20,759 nucleotides of DNA from assembly GCA_913041075.1 (NCBI GenBank), contig CAJWGZ010000011.1, positions 1 through 20,759 of the forward strand, written 5' to 3'. Shown piece after piece: positions 1 through 7,625 of this stretch; positions within the stretch are counted from its first letter, which is position 1; each line of letters begins with the position of its first letter. Under the pieces are notes generated by a model. That model was not told where the DNA came from. It saw only the letters and a list, made by a program, of their open reading frames with translations, and did no database searches. The translations under genes were made by a program, and so were the position numbers. Source of the DNA: an uncultured Fidelibacterota bacterium. Its GTDB lineage: Bacteria > Fidelibacterota > Marinisomatia > Marinisomatales > TCS55.

Positions 1-118
1 AATCATTGATATCAGATCCAGTGATCTTGAAGCCCAGGTTCAATAGCAGTTCAGCGATACCGCTCATGCCGATGCCGCCAATACCTACAAAGTGTACTTT
101 CTTAACGTGTCGGAACAT
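1..118 (-). CDS. murC: UDP-N-acetylmuramate--L-alanine ligase, N-terminal fragment
   Basis: This is the start of the cytoplasmic ligase that adds L-alanine to UDP-MurNAc, the first Mur ligase step. Only 39 codons lie in the window and the gene continues past the left edge. Reverse translation begins MFRHVKKVHFVGIGGIGMSG and goes on to a GSD at the end of the second strand. The GIGGIGMSG glycine loop is the N-terminal UDP-binding signature of MurC. The ATG (118-116) shares its A with the murG stop, giving TGATG, so translation is probably coupled to murG. A GAGG lies about 13 nt upstream, inside murG. The position after murG is the usual dcw order. The catalytic ATP loop lies outside the window. 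Confidence 0.93.
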   Translation of the reverse strand, partial: MFRHVKKVHFVGIGGIGMSGIAELLLNLGFKITGSDIND

Positions 119-1218
119 CAGCTGTAGGCGACCTCAAAAATTTTATCGACGATCTCTTCCGTGGCATTTGGTTTCCCCAGACTAAGTGCTTGGGCGCCCA
201 TGGCGGTCAATTTGTCCGCATCACCCAATAGCCCGATGATCGTTTCCTGCAGGTTGGCAGTAGTTAGGTCGGCCTGCTGGATCATGACTGCCGCCCCGCC
301 CCGGACCATTGTTTCCGCATTCTTCGTCTGATGGTCTGCGGTAGCGCGGGGGAGGGGGAGGAGGATGCTTGGCATACCGCAGACCGATAACTCAGACAGT
401 GTTAACGCACCAGCTCGCGCCACAGCAATATCACTGAGTGCGTAGGCGTGGGCCATTTCTTTGATGTACGGTTTGATCCTTACCGTATCACTTTCCAATT
501 CTTTTAGGGTTTCATAATTATTGGGGCCGGTCTGCCATAGTAGCTGGATGCCCCGGTCTTGCAGTGCCGGCAGGACGGGCTGAATGGCCCGATTCAGTGG
601 CACAGAGCCCTGGCTGCCCCCGAAGAGAAAAACAGTTTTACGTTTGCCGTCGAGCTGGAATAATTCAGAACCTGCTGTTTTAGATCCATTACGTATTTCG
701 CTCCGCACCGGGTTGCCCGTGACCTCAATCTCTGTATCCAAATAGGTCTCGGTGTCGCTGGTGCCGGCGTACACCGCTGTCGCTGGTTCAGCAAACAACC
801 GTGTGGTCAGACCCGGGTATGAATTCTGTTCTTGGATCACCGTGGGTATTTTCCATCCAATACCAACTTTGACTGGCAGGGCGCTGGCGTACCCTCCCGT
901 ACCTACGATCACATTGGGTTTCATGGATCTGCACAGCGATCTTACTTTTAGCAGGGCCAGAGGAACACGGCCCACCAGCATTAAATTCCGTCCGATGCTG
1001 CGCGGTGAAAAGGAACGCTGCAAACCGCTGATCGGCAGGAGGGTGTGCGGCAGGCCTCGCTCGGGCAGAACGCGGGCCTCAAGGCCAAATTTTGACCCAA
1101 CATAATGCACAGTCGCGTTGGGTTTGCGATTCATGATCTCTGCACCGATCGCTAATGCTGGGTAGAGGTGTCCGCCTGTTCCGCCGCCGGCAATCATGAT
1201 ACGCAAGTCCTCATCCAT
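118..1218 (-). CDS. murG: UDP-N-acetylglucosamine--undecaprenyl-pyrophosphoryl-MurNAc-pentapeptide GlcNAc transferase
   Basis: MurG adds GlcNAc to lipid I to make lipid II on the cytoplasmic face of the membrane (GT28 family). The 366-residue length is normal. The N-terminal glycine loop GGGTGGH is at residues 11-17, GTGGY near 106-110, EQNSYPG at 130-136, GGSQGS at 200-205, and the donor-binding stretch RAG..TLSEL followed by DHQTKNA lies at about 268-301. The ATG at 1218 sits 8 nt inside ftsW, placing six residues before the family-conserved IMIAGGGTGGH. A GGAG lies about 13 nt upstream. The next gene, murC, overlaps by one base. All hallmark motifs are intact. Confidence 0.97.
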   Translation of the reverse strand: MDEDLRIMIAGGGTGGHLYPALAIGAEIMNRKPNATVHYVGSKFGLEARVLPERGLPHTLLPISGLQRSFSPRSIGRNLMLVGRVPLALLKVRSLCRSMKPNVIVGTGGYASALPVKVGIGWKIPTVIQEQNSYPGLTTRLFAEPATAVYAGTSDTETYLDTEIEVTGNPVRSEIRNGSKTAGSELFQLDGKRKTVFLFGGSQGSVPLNRAIQPVLPALQDRGIQLLWQTGPNNYETLKELESDTVRIKPYIKEMAHAYALSDIAVARAGALTLSELSVCGMPSILLPLPRATADHQTKNAETMVRGGAAVMIQQADLTTANLQETIIGLLGDADKLTAMGAQALSLGKPNATEEIVDKIFEVAYS

Positions 1219-2365
1219 ATACCCGCGGACTCCAGCCGCTTTTATGTATTAATGATCTTTTGGACTGGCTGATATTAAGCAAAATGCCTATACTGACTAA
1301 ATTGATCACCAGACCGGATCCACCATAACTGATCAGTGGCATTGACAGGCCGGTGGTTGGTACAACACCGGTGACAACCGCCGCATTAATAAAGCCATAG
1401 AGGATAAAATTGAAACTGATCCCGATCGCCAACAGGATTCCGAAAGTATCCATGCTTTCCTTGGCGATTTTGATTCCGCGCTGAAAAATGAATAGAAAGA
1501 TCGATAGAATGAATACAGTGCCCACTAAACCCAGCTCTTCACCAATAATTGCGAAAATAAAATCCGTGTGCGGTGTGGGTAGAAAAAGATTTTTTCCCAG
1601 GCTGTTGCCTAGGCCGAGTCCTATAAAACCGCCATTCCCAAGACTGATCAATGATTGTTTAATCTGGTACGATTCTTCCACACCGGCAGATTCCCCGTAG
1701 AAATAGGTCAGGATGCGCTGCAGCCGGTACGGTTTCATAAGCACGACCGGTGTCAGTACTAATAAAGATGCAGTACCGGTAGCCAGGAGGTGTGATATTC
1801 GCGCGCCGCCGACGAAGAGTATCATGAACCCGATCAGACCGATTATGGCCGCTGTACTGAAATCAGGCTGAATAACGATCAGTACCATCACCACAGCTAT
1901 GATACCAATGGGTGGGGCGAAACCATTATAGAAATCCTTGATCTGATCTCGGTAATGATCCACGTATGCGGCCAGAAAAATGATCACTGCCAGCCGAGCA
2001 ATGTCTGAAGTCTGGATCGAATGACTGCCTAGGTAGAGCCACCTTGCCGGGGAAGAGTTGCCCTGCAGTAAATAGCTTAATTTAGTGATCAGCAGCAGCA
2101 CAATTGATCCGATCAAAAGATATTTAGCTGCAATTTTCAGTTTCCGGTAATCGACCATCATGGCAATGAACATCATAGCGATACCAACCAGAAGTCGTTT
2201 TAGATGGGCTTGCAGGTATACGGTGGCTGTTACCCGCTGGGTCTGATCCAGGGATATGGAATTGCTGGCGCTGAATAGCATTACCGTACCCACAATGCAG
2301 AGCAGGACAACAGCGGCCAAAAGATAATGATCATATTTTTTGGAAATGACATCCAGGTACCTCAT
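1211..2365 (-). CDS. ftsW: Septal peptidoglycan glycosyltransferase FtsW (SEDS family)
   Basis: FtsW polymerises lipid II at the division septum together with FtsI. The 384-residue protein is a polytopic membrane protein with about ten hydrophobic segments, starting near residue 14. Family signatures are SPARW at 105-109, QPDFSTA at 166-172, HTDFIF at 266-271 followed by EELG, and PLISYGGSG at 343-351. Asp268 in HTDFIF corresponds to the essential aspartate of SEDS synthases. RodA is the main alternative, but the location between murD and murG and the ftsI gene upstream favour FtsW. The start overlaps the murD stop (TAATG) and has AAGG just upstream. The stop overlaps murG by 8 nt. Confidence 0.95.
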   Translation of the reverse strand: MRYLDVISKKYDHYLLAAVVLLCIVGTVMLFSASNSISLDQTQRVTATVYLQAHLKRLLVGIAMMFIAMMVDYRKLKIAAKYLLIGSIVLLLITKLSYLLQGNSSPARWLYLGSHSIQTSDIARLAVIIFLAAYVDHYRDQIKDFYNGFAPPIGIIAVVMVLIVIQPDFSTAAIIGLIGFMILFVGGARISHLLATGTASLLVLTPVVLMKPYRLQRILTYFYGESAGVEESYQIKQSLISLGNGGFIGLGLGNSLGKNLFLPTPHTDFIFAIIGEELGLVGTVFILSIFLFIFQRGIKIAKESMDTFGILLAIGISFNFILYGFINAAVVTGVVPTTGLSMPLISYGGSGLVINLVSIGILLNISQSKRSLIHKSGWSPRVYG

Positions 2366-3744
2366 TAAGCCTTTTCCATAACGGTTACCAGGGATCTAAA
2401 ATGGTCACCCCGTTTTTCAAAATTCTCGAATTGGTCAAAACTCGCACAACCTGGAGACAGTAATACAACGTCTCCAGGTTGGCTGCAGTTCTGGGCAAGT
2501 TCCAGGGCTTCTTTGAGATCCATTACCGAGGTAGATCTCACCGCATCCCTTAATGCCGTGAGGATTAACTCCTTTGCTTGCCCGAATGCGATCACTTCTT
2601 TGAGGTTGTTATGGGTATGGGGAAGGAGTGATCTGAAATCGCCGCCCTTATCTAGGCCTCCGAGGAGTAGGATAATTGGCTGCGTGAAGCTTTCCAGCGC
2701 GACCTGCACGGCATCCAGGTTGGTTGCCTTGGAATCATTGATGTAGGTCACGCCATTGATCTCAGCAATCGGTTCCAGGCGATGGGGTACACCGCTGAAC
2801 TGGGACATGGTCGCTGCGATCGATTTATTAGGTACGCCCATCAAATGGGCGGCTGTAGCCGCCGCTAGCGCATTGGCGAGGTTATGTTTACCTGGCAAAG
2901 CCAGTTGGTTCATTTCAATGAGTGTAGCGTGTTCTTCTGTATAAATTTTGGTACGGTTTGGTTGAAAAATCGCCTCCGGGTGATGGCCTAGTCCGAAGGC
3001 GATTTTTCGAGAGGTGGACTCCGCAATTTCCTCTACCAAAATAGTGTCATCGGCGTTATATACGATGAAATCTTCTGCTGTCTGCCGGGACCACATGTTC
3101 ATTTTTGCCGCAATATATTCTTTCATGGATGGATAGCGGTTCAGGTGGTCTGGTGTTATATTGAGAAATATGGCAATATAGGGTTTGAAGTGTTCGATGA
3201 ATTCCATTTGAAAACTGGATATTTCCAAGACCCAGACCCGTTTCGGATCTGGATTTCCCAGATCTTCCAGGACCATTTCTGCAAAGGGGATACCAACATT
3301 TCCGGCCAGCGCGCCATGGAGATCATCGGTCTGGATCATTTCGGCCAGTAGATGGGCAGTGGTAGTTTTGCCGTTGCTGCCTGTAATGGCCAGGATCGGC
3401 GCTTCAGTAAACCAGCTGGAAAATTCGATCTCGCTGACAATGGGTATGTCATTAGACTGGGCTTTTTGCACCAGTTCTGAATCTTGAGCGATACCGGGGG
3501 ATATGATCCACAGATCTGCATCGTAGATCTGGTCGCTGTGCTGACCCAGCTCACCGGGAATGCTTAGCGCTTTTAGGTCTGTTAGTGTATCCTGCAGTGC
3601 CAAGGTATCCTGATTATCACTCACAAATACGTCTGCGCCCTGGCGCACAGCCAGTTTCGCCGCCGCCGCACCACTCAGAGCTAACCCCAGAATGACAATT
3701 TTTTTGCCGCGAATTTCTATGGTAGCTCGGTCGTGGATATTCAT
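2365..3744 (-). CDS. murD: UDP-N-acetylmuramoyl-L-alanine--D-glutamate ligase
   Basis: MurD adds D-glutamate to UDP-MurNAc-L-Ala in the cytoplasm. The protein has 459 residues, close to the family norm. Visible motifs are the N-terminal GLALSGAAAAKLA loop (20-32), the ATP loop GSNGKTTT (122-129), EISSFQ (174-179), PDHLNRYP (198-205) with the likely carbamylated Lys214 in AAKMNMW, NDSKATN, LLGGLDKGGDF, and the C-terminal SPGCASFDQF plus NFEKRGDHF that marks MurD among Mur ligases. The start and stop both use TAATG one-base overlaps, with mraY before and ftsW after. No clear Shine-Dalgarno precedes the ATG, which suggests reliance on translational coupling. Confidence 0.97.
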   Translation of the reverse strand: MNIHDRATIEIRGKKIVILGLALSGAAAAKLAVRQGADVFVSDNQDTLALQDTLTDLKALSIPGELGQHSDQIYDADLWIISPGIAQDSELVQKAQSNDIPIVSEIEFSSWFTEAPILAITGSNGKTTTAHLLAEMIQTDDLHGALAGNVGIPFAEMVLEDLGNPDPKRVWVLEISSFQMEFIEHFKPYIAIFLNITPDHLNRYPSMKEYIAAKMNMWSRQTAEDFIVYNADDTILVEEIAESTSRKIAFGLGHHPEAIFQPNRTKIYTEEHATLIEMNQLALPGKHNLANALAAATAAHLMGVPNKSIAATMSQFSGVPHRLEPIAEINGVTYINDSKATNLDAVQVALESFTQPIILLLGGLDKGGDFRSLLPHTHNNLKEVIAFGQAKELILTALRDAVRSTSVMDLKEALELAQNCSQPGDVVLLSPGCASFDQFENFEKRGDHFRSLVTVMEKA

Positions 3745-4847
3745 TAGCGTATCTTAAATGTGGTCAATGAGAATAAAGCCAGCAGGATACCAATGATCCA
3801 GAAACGGATCACGATCCGGGATTCCGGCCAACCCTTGAGTTCATAGTGATGGTGGATGGGCGCCATTTTGAATATGCGCTGCCCCGTCCCGGTGCGAATT
3901 TTTGTCCAACGGTAATAACTTACTTGCAGCATGACGCTCACTGCTTCCCAGACAAAAACACCACCGATTATGGCCAACAATAATTCTTTTTTCAGGAGCA
4001 CGGCCAGTGTGCCTAGGGCTGCACCGGTAGAGAGGGAACCGGTATCTCCCATGAATACTTCCGCCGGGTTGGCGTTGAACCATAAATAGCCGATACAGGC
4101 CCCGGTGATGGCCGCCGTAAAAACAGTTAATTCCCCCGCACCGGGAAGATAAACAATGTTCAGGTAATCAGAAAAGTCTACCCGGCCGCTGATGTAGGCG
4201 ATCGCTGAAAATACCGTAAAACAAATGGCTAACAGTCCGGCGGCCAGGCCATCCAGGCCATCTGTAAGGTTCACAGCGTTTGATGTGCCTGTAATGACCA
4301 TGATGATCATCGCAGGATAAAAAATTCCTAGATCCAGTTCATAATTCTTGAGGAAGGGTATACTGGTCACCGAGCGGATATTCTCATATTCCGGCGCATT
4401 GTACAGCCATAGGCTGATCAGGATACCCAGGGTTATTTGACCGATCAATTTGTACCTGCCTATCAGTCCTTTTTTAACTTTTTTGACCACCTTGAGGTAA
4501 TCATCCAGAAAACCGATACCACCCATCCAGATCACTGCCAACAACATGATCTGAATGAAGGTATTCGATAGATCGGCAAACAGAAGGGTCGGGAGGACCA
4601 CAGATCCAAGGATTATGATCCCCCCCATAGTTGGCGTGCCCTTCTTAGCGATGTGGGATTCGGGCCCGGATGAGCGTATTTCTTCACCAATGTGGTGATA
4701 ACGCAGTTTGTGGATAATCCATGGCCCGATGAGGAAGCTTATGAATAGCGCCGCAAGCGCTGCAGACGCAGATCGAAAGGTGATATACTGTAACAAGTTG
4801 AGCGGCGAAAAATGGGTCTTTAAAGGTAGCAGAAGTTCGTAGAGCAT
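3744..4847 (-). CDS. mraY: Phospho-N-acetylmuramoyl-pentapeptide-transferase
   Basis: MraY moves phospho-MurNAc-pentapeptide onto undecaprenyl phosphate to form lipid I. It is an integral membrane enzyme, and this 367-residue sequence has about ten hydrophobic helices. Family motifs are GTPTMGG (70-76), the catalytic pair Asp115-Asp116 in FLDDYLKV, NLTDGLDG (193-200), FMGDTGS with Asp268, and the IHHHYE histidine motif (331-336). The first two aspartates fall at the same residue numbers as in the E. coli enzyme. The gene is joined by TAATG overlaps to murF before it and murD after it. Confidence 0.97.
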   Translation of the reverse strand: MLYELLLPLKTHFSPLNLLQYITFRSASAALAALFISFLIGPWIIHKLRYHHIGEEIRSSGPESHIAKKGTPTMGGIIILGSVVLPTLLFADLSNTFIQIMLLAVIWMGGIGFLDDYLKVVKKVKKGLIGRYKLIGQITLGILISLWLYNAPEYENIRSVTSIPFLKNYELDLGIFYPAMIIMVITGTSNAVNLTDGLDGLAAGLLAICFTVFSAIAYISGRVDFSDYLNIVYLPGAGELTVFTAAITGACIGYLWFNANPAEVFMGDTGSLSTGAALGTLAVLLKKELLLAIIGGVFVWEAVSVMLQVSYYRWTKIRTGTGQRIFKMAPIHHHYELKGWPESRIVIRFWIIGILLALFSLTTFKIR

Positions 4848-6193
4848 TAATTCACCAGCGTATCAATAATGGTTTCCATGGCCATGCCCCGAGACCCTTT
4901 TACCAGAATTTTGTCACCGTTCTTGACCGCGTTTTGTAACGCAGTCCCCAGCTCTTCTTTAGAATCAAAATGGGCATGTTCAGGACCATCCACCATGGAT
5001 GCATCAGTGGCAATTGTTTCCGTGCCAACTGTATAGACCAGGTCGAGATCCGCTGTGGTGCATTTCTGTCCAACTTTAGTATGCTGATCCTGTGATTGAT
5101 CCCCCAGTTCGAACATATCGCCAAATACCAGGATCCGGCGACCGTTTCCGGAAAAACCAGTCAGGTAATCAATAGCCGCAATGGTTGATTCCAGGTTGGC
5201 GTTATAGGTGTCATCAATAATGGTCATATTCTTGATTTTTTTGATGGCACAGCGACCCTGCGGCGGCTGGAAGGATGCAACCCGGTCTCGAAACAGGTCC
5301 CAGGGGACATTCAATGTATCGGCGATAGCTGCGCAGGCAATGATATTCTTGGCGAAGGATAAGTTGCTTGACCCCGTATAAATATCTTCGGCGGCCACCG
5401 TAAGAGAAAGGGTACCGTTGGGTTCAGTATGAATATCCGCAGGATAATCGCACTCGGCGGTTAACCCAAAGGTGATCGAATTTTTTGGTTGGGTCATTTC
5501 CGCGATTCGGGGATCCGTCAGGTTTACAAATGCTTTACCTTTATCGCTCATAGATCGGAATAATGCTGCTTTTGTATGGGCCACTTCTGCAATTGATCCA
5601 AACCCTTCCAGATGGGCTGGGGCAATATTTGTGATCAGACCGTGGGTCGGATGGGCAATACTGCACAAGGCCCCAATATCGCCAGGCTGATTGGCGCCCA
5701 TTTCCAGGATGCTGATCGAATGGGCCTGCATCAACTGGAACAGGGTAAGCGGGAGACCGATGGATGTATTGTAGTTACCCTCTGTGGCGTGCACAGCAAA
5801 TTGGGCGTTGAAAATATGCCGTAATAATTCTTTCGTGGATGTCTTGCCATTGGATCCGGTTATGGCAATTACAGGTATATCAAACTGACTCCGCCAGCGG
5901 GCTGCAACAGCGCCGATAGCTTCTACAGGATCATTCACCAATGCTTGATAAGCATCCGCTTCAACAGGGCGGGCCACCAGTACAGCTGTCGCACCATTTT
6001 TGACAGCATTATCAACGAAATCATGACCATCGACCCGTTCACCGGCAATAGCGATATACAGGTCACCGGACCGACATTCCCGGCTGTCAGTGGTAATTCC
6101 ACCTACCAGGGGAATGGTATGCCCCGTAATCGAACGGAAAACCACTTCAAACTGGGTCGGGTCAGGTAAACTAACGCGCATCCCGATACTCAT
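4847..6193 (-). CDS. murF: UDP-N-acetylmuramoyl-tripeptide--D-alanyl-D-alanine ligase
   Basis: MurF adds the D-Ala-D-Ala dipeptide and completes the UDP-MurNAc-pentapeptide. It has 448 residues. Motifs are TTDSRE (34-39), the ATP loop GSNGKTST (113-120), EGNYNTSIGLPLT (138-150), EMGAN (164-168), AHLEGFGS (193-200) followed by the HTKAAL lysine, DDTYNAN, FGDMFELG and KGSRGMAMET. DDTYNAN is followed by L where many MurF proteins have P. The chosen ATG at 6193 has GGA about 9 nt upstream and overlaps murE by 23 nt. A second in-frame ATG at 6181 would shorten the overlap to 11 nt but has a poorer upstream signal. Confidence 0.96.
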   Translation of the reverse strand: MSIGMRVSLPDPTQFEVVFRSITGHTIPLVGGITTDSRECRSGDLYIAIAGERVDGHDFVDNAVKNGATAVLVARPVEADAYQALVNDPVEAIGAVAARWRSQFDIPVIAITGSNGKTSTKELLRHIFNAQFAVHATEGNYNTSIGLPLTLFQLMQAHSISILEMGANQPGDIGALCSIAHPTHGLITNIAPAHLEGFGSIAEVAHTKAALFRSMSDKGKAFVNLTDPRIAEMTQPKNSITFGLTAECDYPADIHTEPNGTLSLTVAAEDIYTGSSNLSFAKNIIACAAIADTLNVPWDLFRDRVASFQPPQGRCAIKKIKNMTIIDDTYNANLESTIAAIDYLTGFSGNGRRILVFGDMFELGDQSQDQHTKVGQKCTTADLDLVYTVGTETIATDASMVDGPEHAHFDSKEELGTALQNAVKNGDKILVKGSRGMAMETIIDTLVN

Positions 6194-7625
6194 TAATTAT
6201 TTCCAAGTCTGAATAGGGTATTTTCTTGCCGTTTATTTCCTGGTAATCCTCACGGCCCTTGCCCAACACGACCACCACATCATTTTCTGTGGCCCGATCC
6301 AGGGCTTGCCGCAGCCCAGTACCGCGCTCGTCAAAAACAGCGTATTCATTAGCACAAAAACCGCTAACAATATCCGCGGTAATTTCAGTCAGTTCTTCTG
6401 TCCGGGGGTTATCCGGCGTCACATAGCAATAATATCCAAAACGCTCCGCGCTGGCTGCCATCTGTGCTCTTTTGGTCTTATCTCGATCACCGCCGCAGCC
6501 AAAGACGATGTGCAGTAATCCCGGTTCAACAACCATATCTTTGATTGTACTGAGAACTTTATCGTAGGCGTCAGGCGTGTGTGCATAATCAATAAGCGCT
6601 GTTGCCCCGGAACGCAGCGCGAATGATTCCATACGACCTGGAATGGATGTACATTTCTTTAATCCATTTTTGATTGCTTCCTGCGTCAAACCCATAGCAT
6701 TGCCCGTAGCTGTCGCGCAGAGAATATTTTCTAAGTTGAACTTGCCGATTAGCGATGAGTCAACCGGATAGGCAATTTCCCCGGCTTGTATTGTCCCATG
6801 TATCCCTGTCAGGAAAATCTGATAATCCTTGAAAAATACGTCCCCAGCTTTTGCCAGGGCCGTGGCCACGACCGGGACAGTACAATTGTCGGAAATAGCC
6901 TGACCATATTCTGTTTCTATATTCACAATGGCTGTTGCCGCTGGAGAAAGTGCTGTAAATAATTTCAATTTTGCTTGAAAATAATCAGCCATCGTGCCAT
7001 GATAGTCCAGATGTTCCGGCGATAGATTGGTGAACACTGTGTAATTAAAATCTACGTCAGCTACCCGGCTTTGATCTATGGCGTGGGAACTTGCTTCCAT
7101 CACAATATGCGTGAATCCATCCTGGCGTAGATCAAATAATACCTTATGAAGTGCGATCGGATCTGGGGTAGTAAGCGTTTTATCCTGGGGGTAGCCCTCG
7201 GCGACAGTACCCAATGTGCCGATCTGGGCGACTTTTTCCCCCGCCGCTTTAAGCATGGCGGATACCAGGCTGGCGGTGGTGGTTTTGCCATTGGTCCCAG
7301 TAATACCGACCACGGTCATTTCTTTGGAAGGATGCCCATAATATTCGGCTGCCGTAAAGGATGCGGCCCGCCGCGGATTAGAAACCTTGATTTGCGGCAC
7401 AGGTAGTTGGCCTACATCACGGCCATTGGTAATTATGGCCGCGGCGCCGTTATCAATAGCCTGCGGTATAAAGTCATGTCCATCTAAATTGGTACCATGA
7501 ATAGCAATATAAAGATGGCCTGGATTTACCCGCGCCGAATGGGTGGTAATGCCGTGGATAGGTACTGCCGGCACTTCGCTTTCCGGAATAATGCCCTTTA
7601 CTAACTGATCCAGTGTTCGATTCAT
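6171..7625 (-). CDS. murE: UDP-N-acetylmuramoyl-L-alanyl-D-glutamate--2,6-diaminopimelate ligase
   Basis: MurE adds the third stem residue. Numbering here is from the 7625 start (484 residues). Motifs are the ATP loop GTNGKTTT (110-117), EASSHA (177-182), HLDYHG (205-210) with likely carbamylated Lys219, DYAHTPDA (346-353), GCGGDRD and DNPR (405-408). DNPR is the known mark of meso-DAP-adding enzymes, so the wall is probably A1gamma type. The usual GKGHE motif reads GKGRE (455-459). The reading frame is open up to 7688, but the ATG at 7625 overlaps the ftsI stop as ATGA, has AGGA 4 nt upstream and matches the family N-terminus. An ATG at 7643 with AGGG upstream is an alternative; 7688 would overlap ftsI by 67 nt. 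Confidence 0.95.
   Translation of the reverse strand: MNRTLDQLVKGIIPESEVPAVPIHGITTHSARVNPGHLYIAIHGTNLDGHDFIPQAIDNGAAAIITNGRDVGQLPVPQIKVSNPRRAASFTAAEYYGHPSKEMTVVGITGTNGKTTTASLVSAMLKAAGEKVAQIGTLGTVAEGYPQDKTLTTPDPIALHKVLFDLRQDGFTHIVMEASSHAIDQSRVADVDFNYTVFTNLSPEHLDYHGTMADYFQAKLKLFTALSPAATAIVNIETEYGQAISDNCTVPVVATALAKAGDVFFKDYQIFLTGIHGTIQAGEIAYPVDSSLIGKFNLENILCATATGNAMGLTQEAIKNGLKKCTSIPGRMESFALRSGATALIDYAHTPDAYDKVLSTIKDMVVEPGLLHIVFGCGGDRDKTKRAQMAASAERFGYYCYVTPDNPRTEELTEITADIVSGFCANEYAVFDERGTGLRQALDRATENDVVVVLGKGREDYQEINGKKIPYSDLEIINEYRDAR

Noticed and set aside
752..1105. 117-codon open frame on the plus strand inside murG
   Set aside because: It is antisense to conserved MurG motifs and has no domain or ribosome site that supports it.
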